From assembly GCA_964407825.1 (NCBI GenBank), contig CAYOXD010000035.1, positions 1-24,373 of the forward strand: 24,373 bases of DNA, given 5' to 3'. Shown in pieces: positions 16,348-23,580 of this stretch (positions within the stretch are counted from its first letter, which is position 1; every line of letters begins with the position of its first letter). Below the pieces are notes generated by a model. The model ran no database searches. It saw nothing but the letters and a program-made list of their open reading frames with translations, and had not been told where the DNA came from. This DNA is from CAYOXD01 sp964407825 (GTDB lineage Bacteria; Desulfobacterota; Desulfobacteria; Desulfobacterales; JAFDDL01). The translations under genes and the position numbers were made by a program.

Positions 16348-17631
16348 ATGAAATGTGAAAAATCCCGCGGGCTCTTCGAGCGGGCCCTGAGGGTGATACC
16401 CGGTGGGGTCAACAGTCCGGTGCGGGCCTGCCGGTCCGTGGGCATGGATCCGATCTTTATAGCGGCCGGGCAGGGCAGCAGGCTCCACGATGCCGATGGC
16501 AATCAGTATATCGACTACGTGGGCAGTTGGGGCCCCATGATTTTGGGACACCGGGATCCGGCGGTCATTGAAGCGATTTCAGGGGTGCTGGAGACTGGCA
16601 CCAGCTTCGGGGCCCCGACGGAACTGGAGGTCGAACTGGCGGAACTGGTGATGACGGCGATGCCCGCCATCGAGATGGTGCGCATGGTCAACTCCGGCAC
16701 CGAAGCCACCATGAGCGCCATCCGGCTGGCCAGGGGAGCGACGGGTCGGGACACCATCATCAAGTTCGACGGTTGCTACCACGGCCATGCCGACGGCCTG
16801 CTGGTCGCGGCCGGGTCCGGGGTGGCCACCCTTCAGATCCCCGGAAGTCCGGGGGTCCCGGAGACTTACGTGACCCATACCCTTTCGCTTCCCTACAACG
16901 ATATGGATGCGTTCAAGGCCGTGATGGCCCAACGGGGGGATTCCATCGCCTGCGTCATCGTGGAACCGGTAGCCGGCAATATGGGATTGGTGAAACCCGT
17001 GGCCGGGTTTCTGGAAGTCCTCAGGGAGGAGACCCGGCGCCATGGGGCCCTGCTGATCTTCGACGAGGTGATGACCGGTTTCCGGGTGGGGCTGGGGGGC
17101 GCCCAGGGCTGCTATGGGATCGAACCGGATCTGACCACCCTGGGAAAGATCATCGGCGGCGGGCTGCCGGTGGGGGCTTACGGGGGAAAACGCGAGATAA
17201 TGGCACAAATTGCCCCCCAGGGGCCGGTTTACCAGGCCGGGACCCTCTCGGGGAATCCGGTGGCCATGGCCGCCGGGCTGGCTACCTTGAAGCGGCTCAT
17301 GTCCCCGGGGGTCTACGAGACCCTTGACGCCCGGACCGATCGACTGGTGAACGGGCTGGCCTCGACGCTGACATCCGCCGGCATTCCCGGCCAGGTGGAC
17401 CGGATCGGTTCCATGATGGGGCTGTTTTTCACGGATATCCCGGTTCGGAATTTCGAGGATGCCAAGACCTGCAACCTGGATCGGTTCACTGCCTACTACC
17501 AGGGGATGCTCAGCCGGGGAGTCTACCTTGCGCCCTCCCAGTTCGAAGCGGGGTTCGTCTCCCTCGCCCACAGCGAGGCGGATATCGATGCCACCATCGC
17601 CGCCGCGGGGGAGGTGATGGCCGGTCTTTAA
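16348..17631 (+). CDS. hemL: Glutamate-1-semialdehyde 2,1-aminomutase
   Basis: This 427-residue PLP-dependent cytosolic enzyme converts glutamate-1-semialdehyde to 5-aminolevulinate, the C5 route to haem, sirohaem and corrinoids. It has IPGGVNSPVRA near the start, YIDYVGSWGPMILGH, VNSGTEATMSAIRLARG, YHGHADGLLV, IFDEVMTGFR, and the PLP lysine Lys267 in LGKIIGGGLPVGAYGG, followed by YQAGTLSGNP. The length matches E. coli HemL (426). ATG 16348 is preferred over the upstream TTG at 16318 because AGGA lies eight bases before it. It follows the sirtuin gene; no other haem gene is in the window. It converges on the histidinol-phosphatase gene with 13 bases between stops and no visible terminator. 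Confidence 0.97.
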   Translation: MKCEKSRGLFERALRVIPGGVNSPVRACRSVGMDPIFIAAGQGSRLHDADGNQYIDYVGSWGPMILGHRDPAVIEAISGVLETGTSFGAPTELEVELAELVMTAMPAIEMVRMVNSGTEATMSAIRLARGATGRDTIIKFDGCYHGHADGLLVAAGSGVATLQIPGSPGVPETYVTHTLSLPYNDMDAFKAVMAQRGDSIACVIVEPVAGNMGLVKPVAGFLEVLREETRRHGALLIFDEVMTGFRVGLGGAQGCYGIEPDLTTLGKIIGGGLPVGAYGGKREIMAQIAPQGPVYQAGTLSGNPVAMAAGLATLKRLMSPGVYETLDARTDRLVNGLASTLTSAGIPGQVDRIGSMMGLFFTDIPVRNFEDAKTCNLDRFTAYYQGMLSRGVYLAPSQFEAGFVSLAHSEADIDATIAAAGEVMAGL

Positions 17632-17644
17632 AGGCCGATCCCTC

Positions 17645-18511
17645 TCAGGCCGGAAGGGCCCAGTTCGTGTCGAATCCGAAGCGGGTGAGCAGCGCGATGC
17701 CCTCCTCGATGCCGAAGCCCGCGGTGGCCACCCCGTGGGAGTCGTCCCCAGGGATGACGCGGAGGCCCATGCCCAGGGCCTCCCTGAGGATGGTGCCGGA
17801 AACGTAGGGTTCGCTGCTTCCCTTGGTGAGCGCCCGCATATTGAGATCGAGGATCAACCCTTCGGATTGAATGAGTTGCAGGTTGCGCCTTATTTTTTTC
17901 CGGATGGCGGGTTTTTCCAGCCGGCTCCGGTAGTCGGGATCATGGAGGCGGATCAGGTCGAAGTGGCCCACTACGGCCGGTTTGAGGGCGGCGAGCATCT
18001 CATATTGGAGATCGAAATACCGCAGGTAGAGCCCGTCCACATCGCCGGCCGCCCTCGCGGCCTGACGGTAATGGGCCTCGTCGAAGTCGAAATTGATATC
18101 ATTCACATGATGGACCGATCCCACCACGTAGTCAGGGGTGAAGGTCTCCATCAGGTGCCGGACAAACGGCAGAGAGCCGGTGTACGTCTCGGTTTCAAAT
18201 CCCACGCAGATCCGGATCGTTGGCGCGTACCGGGCCTGCAGGGAGCGGCATGTCTTGAAGTAGCAGGAAAATCGCCGGTAGAGGTCTTCGGCGCTCAATC
18301 CGCATTCGATCTCATCGGGATAGCGGAAGCGGTCTTCGGCCGGGGGCATGTGCTCGGTGATGCCGACCCAGGAAAATCCCCTTTTGATGTAGGTGGCCAC
18401 GATATCTTCCAGGCGGTCCCGGGCATGGGTGCAGAACTCTCCGCTGTGCCCGCCGTGGACGGATACCAGGCGCACGGATTCACAGGCCTTCCGGAAGTTG
18501 ACAGGTGTCAT
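17645..18511 (-). CDS. PHP-family histidinol-phosphatase (HisJ/HisK type)
   Basis: The 288-residue protein of the PHP metal-dependent phosphatase family probably hydrolyses histidinol phosphate, the eighth step of histidine synthesis. It has VHGGHSGEFCTHA (18-30) with His19 and His22, ITEHMPP (51-57), a FETETY segment, VGSVHHV, GHFDLIRLH, LDLNMRAL and a PGDDSHG end motif, which supply the metal ligands. The ATG at 18511 lies inside the 3' end of trxB (32-base overlap) with AAGG about six bases upstream. A GTG at 18475, four bases after the trxB stop, is a good alternative since the conserved part begins at about residue 16. There are no his genes nearby. Overlap with trxB implies cotranscription. 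Other PHP phosphoesterase activities cannot be excluded. Confidence 0.82.
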   Translation of the reverse strand: MTPVNFRKACESVRLVSVHGGHSGEFCTHARDRLEDIVATYIKRGFSWVGITEHMPPAEDRFRYPDEIECGLSAEDLYRRFSCYFKTCRSLQARYAPTIRICVGFETETYTGSLPFVRHLMETFTPDYVVGSVHHVNDINFDFDEAHYRQAARAAGDVDGLYLRYFDLQYEMLAALKPAVVGHFDLIRLHDPDYRSRLEKPAIRKKIRRNLQLIQSEGLILDLNMRALTKGSSEPYVSGTILREALGMGLRVIPGDDSHGVATAGFGIEEGIALLTRFGFDTNWALPA

Positions 18512-19448
18512 CCACCGCCTTCTTGCTCTCGACGAAATGGGCTGCGGCAAGGGCGGCGGTACATCCGTCCGCAGCCGACAGAACGATCTGGCGGGCGTAC
18601 TTCTCCCGCAAATCGCCGATGGCGAAAACGCCCGGGGTACTGGTCTCACACCGGTCGTCGGTGACCACATATCCGTCGGCGTTCATTTTGGTTCCCGCGG
18701 GAACGAGGGCGTTGTTGGGATTGAACCCGATGAAGATGAACACGCCATCCGTCGGCAGCTCTCGGGACTGGCCGGTCTGGGTGTCCTGGAGATCCACGGC
18801 GTAAACCCCGCTGTCATTGGCCTTGATGCACGTCGGTATCGTGTTCCAGAGAATTTCTATTTTGCATTCGGCCTTGAGCCGCTCCTGCAGGATCATCCCC
18901 GCCCGGAGGGCATCCCGGCGATGAACGAGATAAACCTTGCTGGCGAGTTTGGCCAGATAGAGGGCCTCTTCCGCGGCCGTGTCGCCGCCGCCCACCACCA
19001 CCACGGTTTTCTCCCGGAAAAAAAAGCCGTCGCAGACGCCGCAGTAGGAGACGCCCTTGCCGTAAAATTCGGACTCGCCCGGGATGTCGAGCTTTTTGGG
19101 ACTCCCGCCGGTCGCCAATATGACGGCATGGCTCTTCAGCTGGGTGCCGTCGGCCAGGATGACCCGGTGGTGCTCAAGACCGGGTTCCACGGCCACCACC
19201 TCCTGGGAGAGGATCTCGAGACCGTAGGAGGTTGCGTGCTGGCTGAATTTCATGGAAAGATCAATACCGGTAATATTCTCGAAACCCGGATAGTTTTCGA
19301 CGTCCTCCGTCATGGTGATCTGTCCGCCGGCAGCGGTTTTTTCGATCAGGACGGTCTTAAGGGCGGCCCGCATGGCATAGATGCCCGCGCTCAGGCCTCC
19401 GGGGCCCGCGCCGATGATGATAAGGTCTTGGATCTCAGAGTCATTCAT
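18480..19448 (-). CDS. trxB: Thioredoxin-disulfide reductase
   Basis: The 322-residue flavoprotein passes electrons from NADPH through FAD to thioredoxin in the cytosol. It has an FAD-binding GAGPGG (13-18), ILATGG, the redox site as CGVC (Cys136, Cys139; most family members have CATC or CAVC), the NADPH motif GGGDTA (153-158) with HRR at 176-178, which indicates NADPH, and a second FAD motif TSTPGVFAIGDLRE with a following QIVLSAADG. The length is typical. GGGAGG nine bases upstream (19458-19463 on the plus strand) supports ATG 19448. Upstream is a 270-base gap rich in hairpins; downstream the histidinol-phosphatase gene overlaps. No thioredoxin gene is adjacent. Confidence 0.95.
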   Translation of the reverse strand: MNDSEIQDLIIIGAGPGGLSAGIYAMRAALKTVLIEKTAAGGQITMTEDVENYPGFENITGIDLSMKFSQHATSYGLEILSQEVVAVEPGLEHHRVILADGTQLKSHAVILATGGSPKKLDIPGESEFYGKGVSYCGVCDGFFFREKTVVVVGGGDTAAEEALYLAKLASKVYLVHRRDALRAGMILQERLKAECKIEILWNTIPTCIKANDSGVYAVDLQDTQTGQSRELPTDGVFIFIGFNPNNALVPAGTKMNADGYVVTDDRCETSTPGVFAIGDLREKYARQIVLSAADGCTAALAAAHFVESKKAVDDTCQLPEGL

Positions 19449-19540
19449 AGTAAAGCGCCTCCCGGGCCTATTGCCTCACTCTACCTTCCCCCGATAGGAA
19501 AGGTATACAGATACTTTCTTCAGCCTATCCCACAGCAGGG

Positions 19541-19684
19541 GGGGCGTCAACCGAAAATGGCCCCAGGCAGCGATTCTAACTGAACAAGGTTCATTAGCCC
19601 CTGTCGTGTTCGCCTGGCCGGCGCCACCCGCAACGGGCCCTAAGACGCAATTGCTCACGTGGCGCCGAGCGCCTGGCCGAACAC
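19541..19684. repeat. Cluster of three hairpins in the glrR-trxB gap
   Basis: The 273-base gap 19449-19721 contains no supported gene but three inverted repeats. The first has arms GGGGC/GCCCC (19541-19545 and 19560-19564). The second is a 9-base stem with one bulge (19576-19585 and 19589-19597) and a loop of three. The third is long (arms 19606-19627 and 19659-19684, 31-base loop), with matching outer GTGTTCG/CGAACAC and inner CGGCGCCAC/GTGGCGCCG blocks and a mismatched middle. Possible roles are a terminator for the regulatory operon, a leader structure for trxB, or the relic of a mobile palindromic element. No long T-run follows any stem. Confidence 0.6.
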
Positions 19685-19721
19685 GGCCTAGTCGTCGCAA
19701 TTAATCGCGAAAATTTCTTCG

Positions 19722-21077
19722 TCAGTTCTTCCTGAAATCCGCGGGTTTCAGATCGTGCTTCCTGAACAGCTCATAGAGATCCGCCCGGTATTTTCCCGAT
19801 ATTTCGGCCGCTCGGCTCATGTTGCCTTCTGCTGACTCAATCAGTTCCAGAAGATAATTCTTCTCGAACTCCGCTTTGGCATCCTTGAAGGGGGACAACG
19901 GGGTGCGTTTGATGTTGCGGGTCTGGAGGATGAGTTCCTCGGGGATGATGTCCTGGGTCGCCATGGCGGCGGCGCTTTCGATGGAATTTTCCAACTCCCT
20001 AACGTTGCCCGGCCAGTCGTATTGAATCATTTTCTGCAGCGCCCCCGGTGTGAAGCCCTTGATGCTCTTCTGGCTGTTCTTCGCGAATTTTTTCAGGAAG
20101 AAATCCGCCAGCAGGGGAATGTCTTCCTTCCTTTCTCTCAGGGGCGGCAGATGGATGACAATGACGTGGATCCGATAAAAAATATCCTCGCGGAAGGCTC
20201 CCTCCCGGACCGCCTCCTCGAGGTTACGATTGGAGGAGGCGATCAGACGGACATCCAGCTTGAAGGGGCTTCCGCCGCCGACGGGCAGGACCTCTTTTTC
20301 CTGAATGACGCGAAGGAGCTTGGCCTGCATGGCCAGAGGCATTTCCGATATTTCATCCATGAAGAAGGTGCCGCCCTGGGCCTGGGCGAAAAGTCCATCG
20401 CGGCTGCTGGTGGCGCCGGTGAAGGCACCTTTCTCGTAACCGAAAAGCTCGCTTTCCAGAAGGGTTTCGGGGATGGCCGCGCAGTTGACGGCTACGAATC
20501 GGTGGTCCTTGCGGTTGCTGGCCACGTGCAGGGCCTTGGCGATCAGTTCCTTGCCGGTGCCGCTGTCCCCCTCTATGTAAACGGTCGAGTCCGATTGGGC
20601 GGCCTGGGACACCTTTTCCAGAACCCGCTGCATCTTCTCGCTGCGGCCGATGATGTTGTCGAATCCGTAGCGGTCCCTGATCAGGGTGCGGAGCCGGTCG
20701 ATTTCCAGGCTGAGTTTGCTTTTTTCGAGGCAGTTCCTGATCTTGATGAGCAGGTCCTGGTAGTCAAAGGGCTTCGTGATATAGCTGTAAGCCCCCTTTT
20801 TCATGGCTTCGACGGCGCTGTCGATACTTCCATGGGCCGTCAGAATGATCACGGGCAGGGCCGGGTTGGCCTGATGCAGCACCTCCATCAGCTCGATGCC
20901 ATCGGCCTTGCCCAGTTTCAGGTCCACCAGGGCCATGTCGAAAACCACCTCGTTTGCCAGCTTGCAGGCACTTTTGACCTGCATGGCGGTGTCGACTTCG
21001 TACCCTTCGGCTTCCAACCGCATTCGGATAACCTTGAGGATGTTTTTATCGTCGTCGACAATGAGGATCTTGTCCAT
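19722..21077 (-). CDS. glrR: Sigma54-dependent response regulator, GlrR/QseF-like
   Basis: The 451-residue activator has a receiver domain (1-~120; Asp8, Asp9, phosphoacceptor Asp52, Thr80, Lys102), an AAA+ domain (~140-370) with Walker A GDSGTGKE (170-177) and an intact sigma54-contact GAFTGA (217-222), and a C-terminal DNA-binding helix-turn-helix (~405-451). The end GNMSRAAEISGKYRADLYELFRKH followed by LKPADF strongly resembles GlrR of E. coli (GNVTHAARMAGRNRTEFYKLLSRHELDANDF as recalled). It is the third gene of the operon; the lipoprotein gene ends nine bases upstream, and AGGGAG precedes ATG 21077 by five bases. In E. coli GlrR activates glmY and rpoE; the targets here are unknown. No downstream glnB is present, unlike in enterobacteria. 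Confidence 0.92.
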   Translation of the reverse strand: MDKILIVDDDKNILKVIRMRLEAEGYEVDTAMQVKSACKLANEVVFDMALVDLKLGKADGIELMEVLHQANPALPVIILTAHGSIDSAVEAMKKGAYSYITKPFDYQDLLIKIRNCLEKSKLSLEIDRLRTLIRDRYGFDNIIGRSEKMQRVLEKVSQAAQSDSTVYIEGDSGTGKELIAKALHVASNRKDHRFVAVNCAAIPETLLESELFGYEKGAFTGATSSRDGLFAQAQGGTFFMDEISEMPLAMQAKLLRVIQEKEVLPVGGGSPFKLDVRLIASSNRNLEEAVREGAFREDIFYRIHVIVIHLPPLRERKEDIPLLADFFLKKFAKNSQKSIKGFTPGALQKMIQYDWPGNVRELENSIESAAAMATQDIIPEELILQTRNIKRTPLSPFKDAKAEFEKNYLLELIESAEGNMSRAAEISGKYRADLYELFRKHDLKPADFRKN

Positions 21078-21086
21078 TATTTCTCC

Positions 21087-21677
21087 CTACTGCGCACCGA
21101 CCTTGCGCTTCTTATTTTCGATTCCGATATCCACGTTCTTCATTTTTTCCAGCTGGGTTTCCAGGTTCCGGATCTGCTCAAGCTGAGCGTCAATCCGCTT
21201 CTTTTGCGCGTCGAGCTGGTTCTTCAACAGGTCCATGGACTGGCTCTGATCCGCATCCTTCTTCATCAGGACCGATACTGCCTGATTTTTGTTAACGAGG
21301 GCTTCCAGGGTGATAATCCAGACTTCGGCCTCTGCATACAGTCGACTGCGCGGGTACTGCTTTCTCAATCTGGTGAATGCCTCGATTGCCTTCTTGTAGT
21401 TCTGGTCGGGGTTTTTGGGATGCGCGTAAAACAATCCCCTCTGGTAGAGGGCCAAATCTCCGATCCACCCGTTGGATTGCTTCAGCGCCTTTTCATTGTA
21501 CCCCAGGGCATCTTCGAAGTTCCCATCGGCCGCATCCCTTGCCGCAAGCTCCAGATAGGTGTGAGCCTGGTTATATGCGGGAGGATACAGGCATCCCTGG
21601 ATAAACACCATGGCCACTATACAACAGGCAAGGTAAAGTAGAAGGTGCTCCACTTTCCAGCTTCGCTCTCGGCCCAT
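21087..21677 (-). CDS. QseG-position lipoprotein with TPR-like and coiled-coil regions
   Basis: The 196-residue product has a lipoprotein signal peptide with lipobox IQGC (Cys29), a helical TPR-like region (~35-125, with repeats of the DGNFEDALGYNEKAL type), and a C-terminal coiled coil rich in Lys, Gln and Glu (~145-185). It should sit in the inner or outer membrane facing the periplasm. It lies between kinase and regulator genes, the place of qseG (yfhG) in enterobacteria; QseG is a lipoprotein that modulates the kinase. Sequence homology to QseG cannot be confirmed by eye, so the assignment rests on order, lipobox and helical make-up. GGAGG six bases before ATG 21677 fixes the start, even though this overlaps the kinase gene by 61 bases. 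Confidence 0.7.
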   Translation of the reverse strand: MGRERSWKVEHLLLYLACCIVAMVFIQGCLYPPAYNQAHTYLELAARDAADGNFEDALGYNEKALKQSNGWIGDLALYQRGLFYAHPKNPDQNYKKAIEAFTRLRKQYPRSRLYAEAEVWIITLEALVNKNQAVSVLMKKDADQSQSMDLLKNQLDAQKKRIDAQLEQIRNLETQLEKMKNVDIGIENKKRKVGAQ

Positions 21678-23071
21678 ATAATTCCTCCATGCGCAGCCAC
21701 GATATGTTTGGCGATCGGCAGACCCAGACCGGTTCCCCGGACAGTGTCGCGGCCGTCTTCGATCCGGTGAAATTTATCGAATATCTTTTCCAGATTTTCC
21801 TGGGCCATGCCGGATCCGGTGTCCGTTATCGACACCTCCACAAACTTTTCGGATGTCTGCAGCATTTTTGCCTTGATGGTAATGGCATCTTGGTCAGATG
21901 TAAATTTTAAAGCGTTTCCCAACAGGTTTTCCAGCAGCTGTTCGATCCGCGGGGGATCGATCAAAACAGGGGGAAGCTCCGGTTGGAAGTCCACGGTTAT
22001 GCTCATATTCTTACGCTGGGCGATGGGCGTCAGACGCGTCACCACCTTTTGGACCACGGGAGGCAGACTGCATACGCTGAAATGATACAGCATCATGTTG
22101 GCTTCCATGCGTGAAAGGTCCAGGATACGATTCACCGAGGAGATCAGCCGCTCGCATTCCTCCTTGGTAATGACAAGAAGCTCCTGTTGCTTTTCGGGGA
22201 ATCCGGCATAGGTGCCCTCCAGGAGCATGCTCGATGCCTCCTTGATGGCGGTCAGGGGGGTACGCAGTTCGTGGGAGACATGGCTGATGAAATCGATCTT
22301 CATCTCGTCCAGTTCCCTCAGGCGTGTACACATGAGGTTGAAATCATCCGCCAGCTCTTTGATTTCCGGAGGGGAGGTGATGTTCCCAATGGGCTCGAAG
22401 CAGCCCGTGGCGATTTGACGGGTGTGGTCCTGGAGCCGTGAAATCGAGCGATTGATGACCCGGGTGTTCAGAAAGGCGATGAAGGATCCCAGGATTAGCA
22501 CCAGCCCGGCGGCAATGACGGTTATGTTAAGTACCTGATTGGTGATCCTGCCCGACTCCTTAATTTTCTCATCGCGGCTTATCTTTGATAAGATGATGAT
22601 TTGATGGAGCAATTTCTGTATTTTATTGGTTGGTCCGTCTCCAGGGAGCGGCGCGGCGCCCGAGGCAGCATCCGGCGTGTCGGGGACCTGGCTTGCCCTG
22701 TTCTTAAAGGAGGTCAGATATCCATTATAGAGGACCTCGATTCTGGAAAACAGGGCCAGTTCTCTTGGGTCGGTCATCAGAGGACGCAGCGCCTCGAACC
22801 GGGTGAGAAAATAGGTTTTAATTTTCCAGAATTGATCGTAGAAATCTTTGTCCCGGGCGATGAAATATTTTTTCTCGAACCCCACCTGGGAGATGATGGC
22901 TTCCACCAGCAGCTCCGATTCGCGGATGGTTCTCCCGTGCACGGAATCGATCTGGCGTGTAATGTGATTCAACTGGTTCAGCTTATAGGTGACGATCCCA
23001 CCCATGAACATCACCACCAGCATGATGGCCACGTACCCCAGCGTGAGGCGTTTGAGTATGGTCCATTTCAT
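21617..23071 (-). CDS. glrK: HAMP sensor histidine kinase, GlrK/QseE-like
   Basis: The 484-residue inner-membrane kinase has a first membrane segment (~8-28), a helical periplasmic sensor (~30-180), a second membrane segment (~182-202), HAMP (~203-256), a HisKA domain with SHELRTPL (phospho-acceptor His267) and a HATPase_c domain with LLGNALKFT, DTGSGMA and GTGLGLPIAK. The four-helix-type periplasmic domain and gene order match GlrK (QseE), which pairs with a sigma54 response regulator. ATG 23071 gives a normal N-terminus (MKWTILKRL); the frame begins at 23113, but that longer start has its purine-rich site only one or two bases away. The gene heads the three-gene operon and overlaps the lipoprotein gene. 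The signal sensed is unknown. Confidence 0.9.
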   Translation of the reverse strand: MKWTILKRLTLGYVAIMLVVMFMGGIVTYKLNQLNHITRQIDSVHGRTIRESELLVEAIISQVGFEKKYFIARDKDFYDQFWKIKTYFLTRFEALRPLMTDPRELALFSRIEVLYNGYLTSFKNRASQVPDTPDAASGAAPLPGDGPTNKIQKLLHQIIILSKISRDEKIKESGRITNQVLNITVIAAGLVLILGSFIAFLNTRVINRSISRLQDHTRQIATGCFEPIGNITSPPEIKELADDFNLMCTRLRELDEMKIDFISHVSHELRTPLTAIKEASSMLLEGTYAGFPEKQQELLVITKEECERLISSVNRILDLSRMEANMMLYHFSVCSLPPVVQKVVTRLTPIAQRKNMSITVDFQPELPPVLIDPPRIEQLLENLLGNALKFTSDQDAITIKAKMLQTSEKFVEVSITDTGSGMAQENLEKIFDKFHRIEDGRDTVRGTGLGLPIAKHIVAAHGGIIWAESEAGKWSTFYFTLPVV

Positions 23072-23159
23072 AGGGGGATCCCTTGCCGGGGAATCCGGAG
23101 GTGTAAGTGTCATGCCCCTCTGCGAACATGAGGGCCCTGTTTATAAGGACCCTTCGCAA

Positions 23160-23187
23160 GGATGTCTGTCATGCAGGTTCGACATCC
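23160..23187. promoter_or_regulatory. Inverted repeat GGATGTC-N14-GACATCC
   Basis: Perfect 7-base arms (23160-23166 and 23181-23187) lie about 90 bases upstream of the kinase start codon at 23071. They are 13 bases from another palindrome. This could be an operator for the glrK operon; no binding protein can be named. Confidence 0.4.
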
Positions 23188-23199
23188 GACGCCGAGACT

Positions 23200-23225
23200 T
23201 TGACACAGGCAATTGCTTCCGTCAA
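23200..23225. promoter_or_regulatory. Interrupted palindrome TTGAC-N4-GCAATTGC-N4-GTCAA
   Basis: The 26-base element has matching 5-base outer arms and a fully palindromic 8-base centre, with ten of thirteen positions symmetric. On the minus strand its outer arm supplies TTGACG, but the box 17 bases on (CAAAGT) is a poor -10, so a promoter here is uncertain. Dyad symmetry of this kind suits a dimeric regulator. The remainder of 23114-23295 shows nothing else. Confidence 0.4.
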
Positions 23226-23295
23226 GTAGGGGCAGGTCGCACCGGGGTGATTTTGTCCTGATATGGATGAATCTAAAATTCTTGCGGTTATGCCT

Positions 23296-23421
23296 TCATC
23301 TGGTATCATCGTTGTCGTTGTCGTAGTCGTGATCGAAAGGCAGCAGGAACCCGGTCAAGAATAGCCCGGTGACGATCAATTTTCGATTCACAACGACTTG
23401 GTTTGGGACTGGCTCTGGCAT
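23296..23421 (-). CDS. Possible 41-residue membrane peptide with acidic Asp/Asn/His tail
   Basis: This frame is shorter than usual gene-calling limits. It begins with ATG 23421, preceded by AAGGG at a spacing of five, and encodes a short polar start (MPEPVPNQVVVNRK), one hydrophobic segment (LIVTGLFLTGFLLPF, residues 15-29) and a tail DHDYDNDNDD before TR and the stop. A basic residue pair before the hydrophobic part suggests the N-terminus stays inside and the acidic tail faces the periplasm, where it could bind metal ions. The tail is encoded by hexamer repeats, and similar Asp/Asn-rich tails occur by chance on relic frames in related genomes, so this may be non-coding. Not recognised as a known family. 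Confidence 0.3.
   Translation of the reverse strand: MPEPVPNQVVVNRKLIVTGLFLTGFLLPFDHDYDNDNDDTR
23311..23334. repeat. Degenerate GTTGTC hexamer repeat
   Basis: Four adjacent hexamers, two exact GTTGTC followed by GTAGTC and GTGATC, encode the Asp/Asn-rich tail of the possible minus-strand peptide. Such short repeats can change copy number by slippage. Confidence 0.6.
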
Positions 23422-23527
23422 GCCTGCCCTTTCTTGGAGCGATTCTGCATTGGCGTACGATTACGACAAGGAAAGGCTTTTCCAGTGCAGTTAGCGCAAA
23501 TTGCCCGCGTGGTCGCCCCGAGCCGTA

Positions 23528-23556
23528 TTGACCTGGAATCATCTAAACGGTATAAA
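23528..23556 (+). promoter_or_regulatory. Near-consensus sigma70 promoter for thyA
   Basis: TTGACC (23528-23533) and TATAAA (23551-23556), each five of six, are spaced by the optimal 17 bases. Transcription would start near 23563, leaving a short leader with GGAG (23571-23574) six bases before ATG 23581. Confidence 0.7.
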
Positions 23557-23580
23557 AAAGCTCTAAATTTGGAGATATAA

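Noticed and set aside
19609..19627. Possible sigma54 site (GG-N10-GC) on the minus strand upstream of trxB
   Set aside because: The -12 half is AGGCG rather than TTGCA and the whole lies in a hairpin arm, so the match is probably chance.
19476..19700. 74-residue minus-strand frame in the hairpin gap
   Set aside because: It runs through three hairpins, has no ribosome site and no recognisable pattern; the structure explains the region better.
20022..21641. 539-residue frame antisense to glrR and the lipoprotein gene
   Set aside because: It spans two genes with clear domains on the other strand and has no family match.
23398..23580. 60-residue plus-strand frame ending just before thyA
   Set aside because: It has no ribosome site, overlaps the thyA promoter and has no family pattern.
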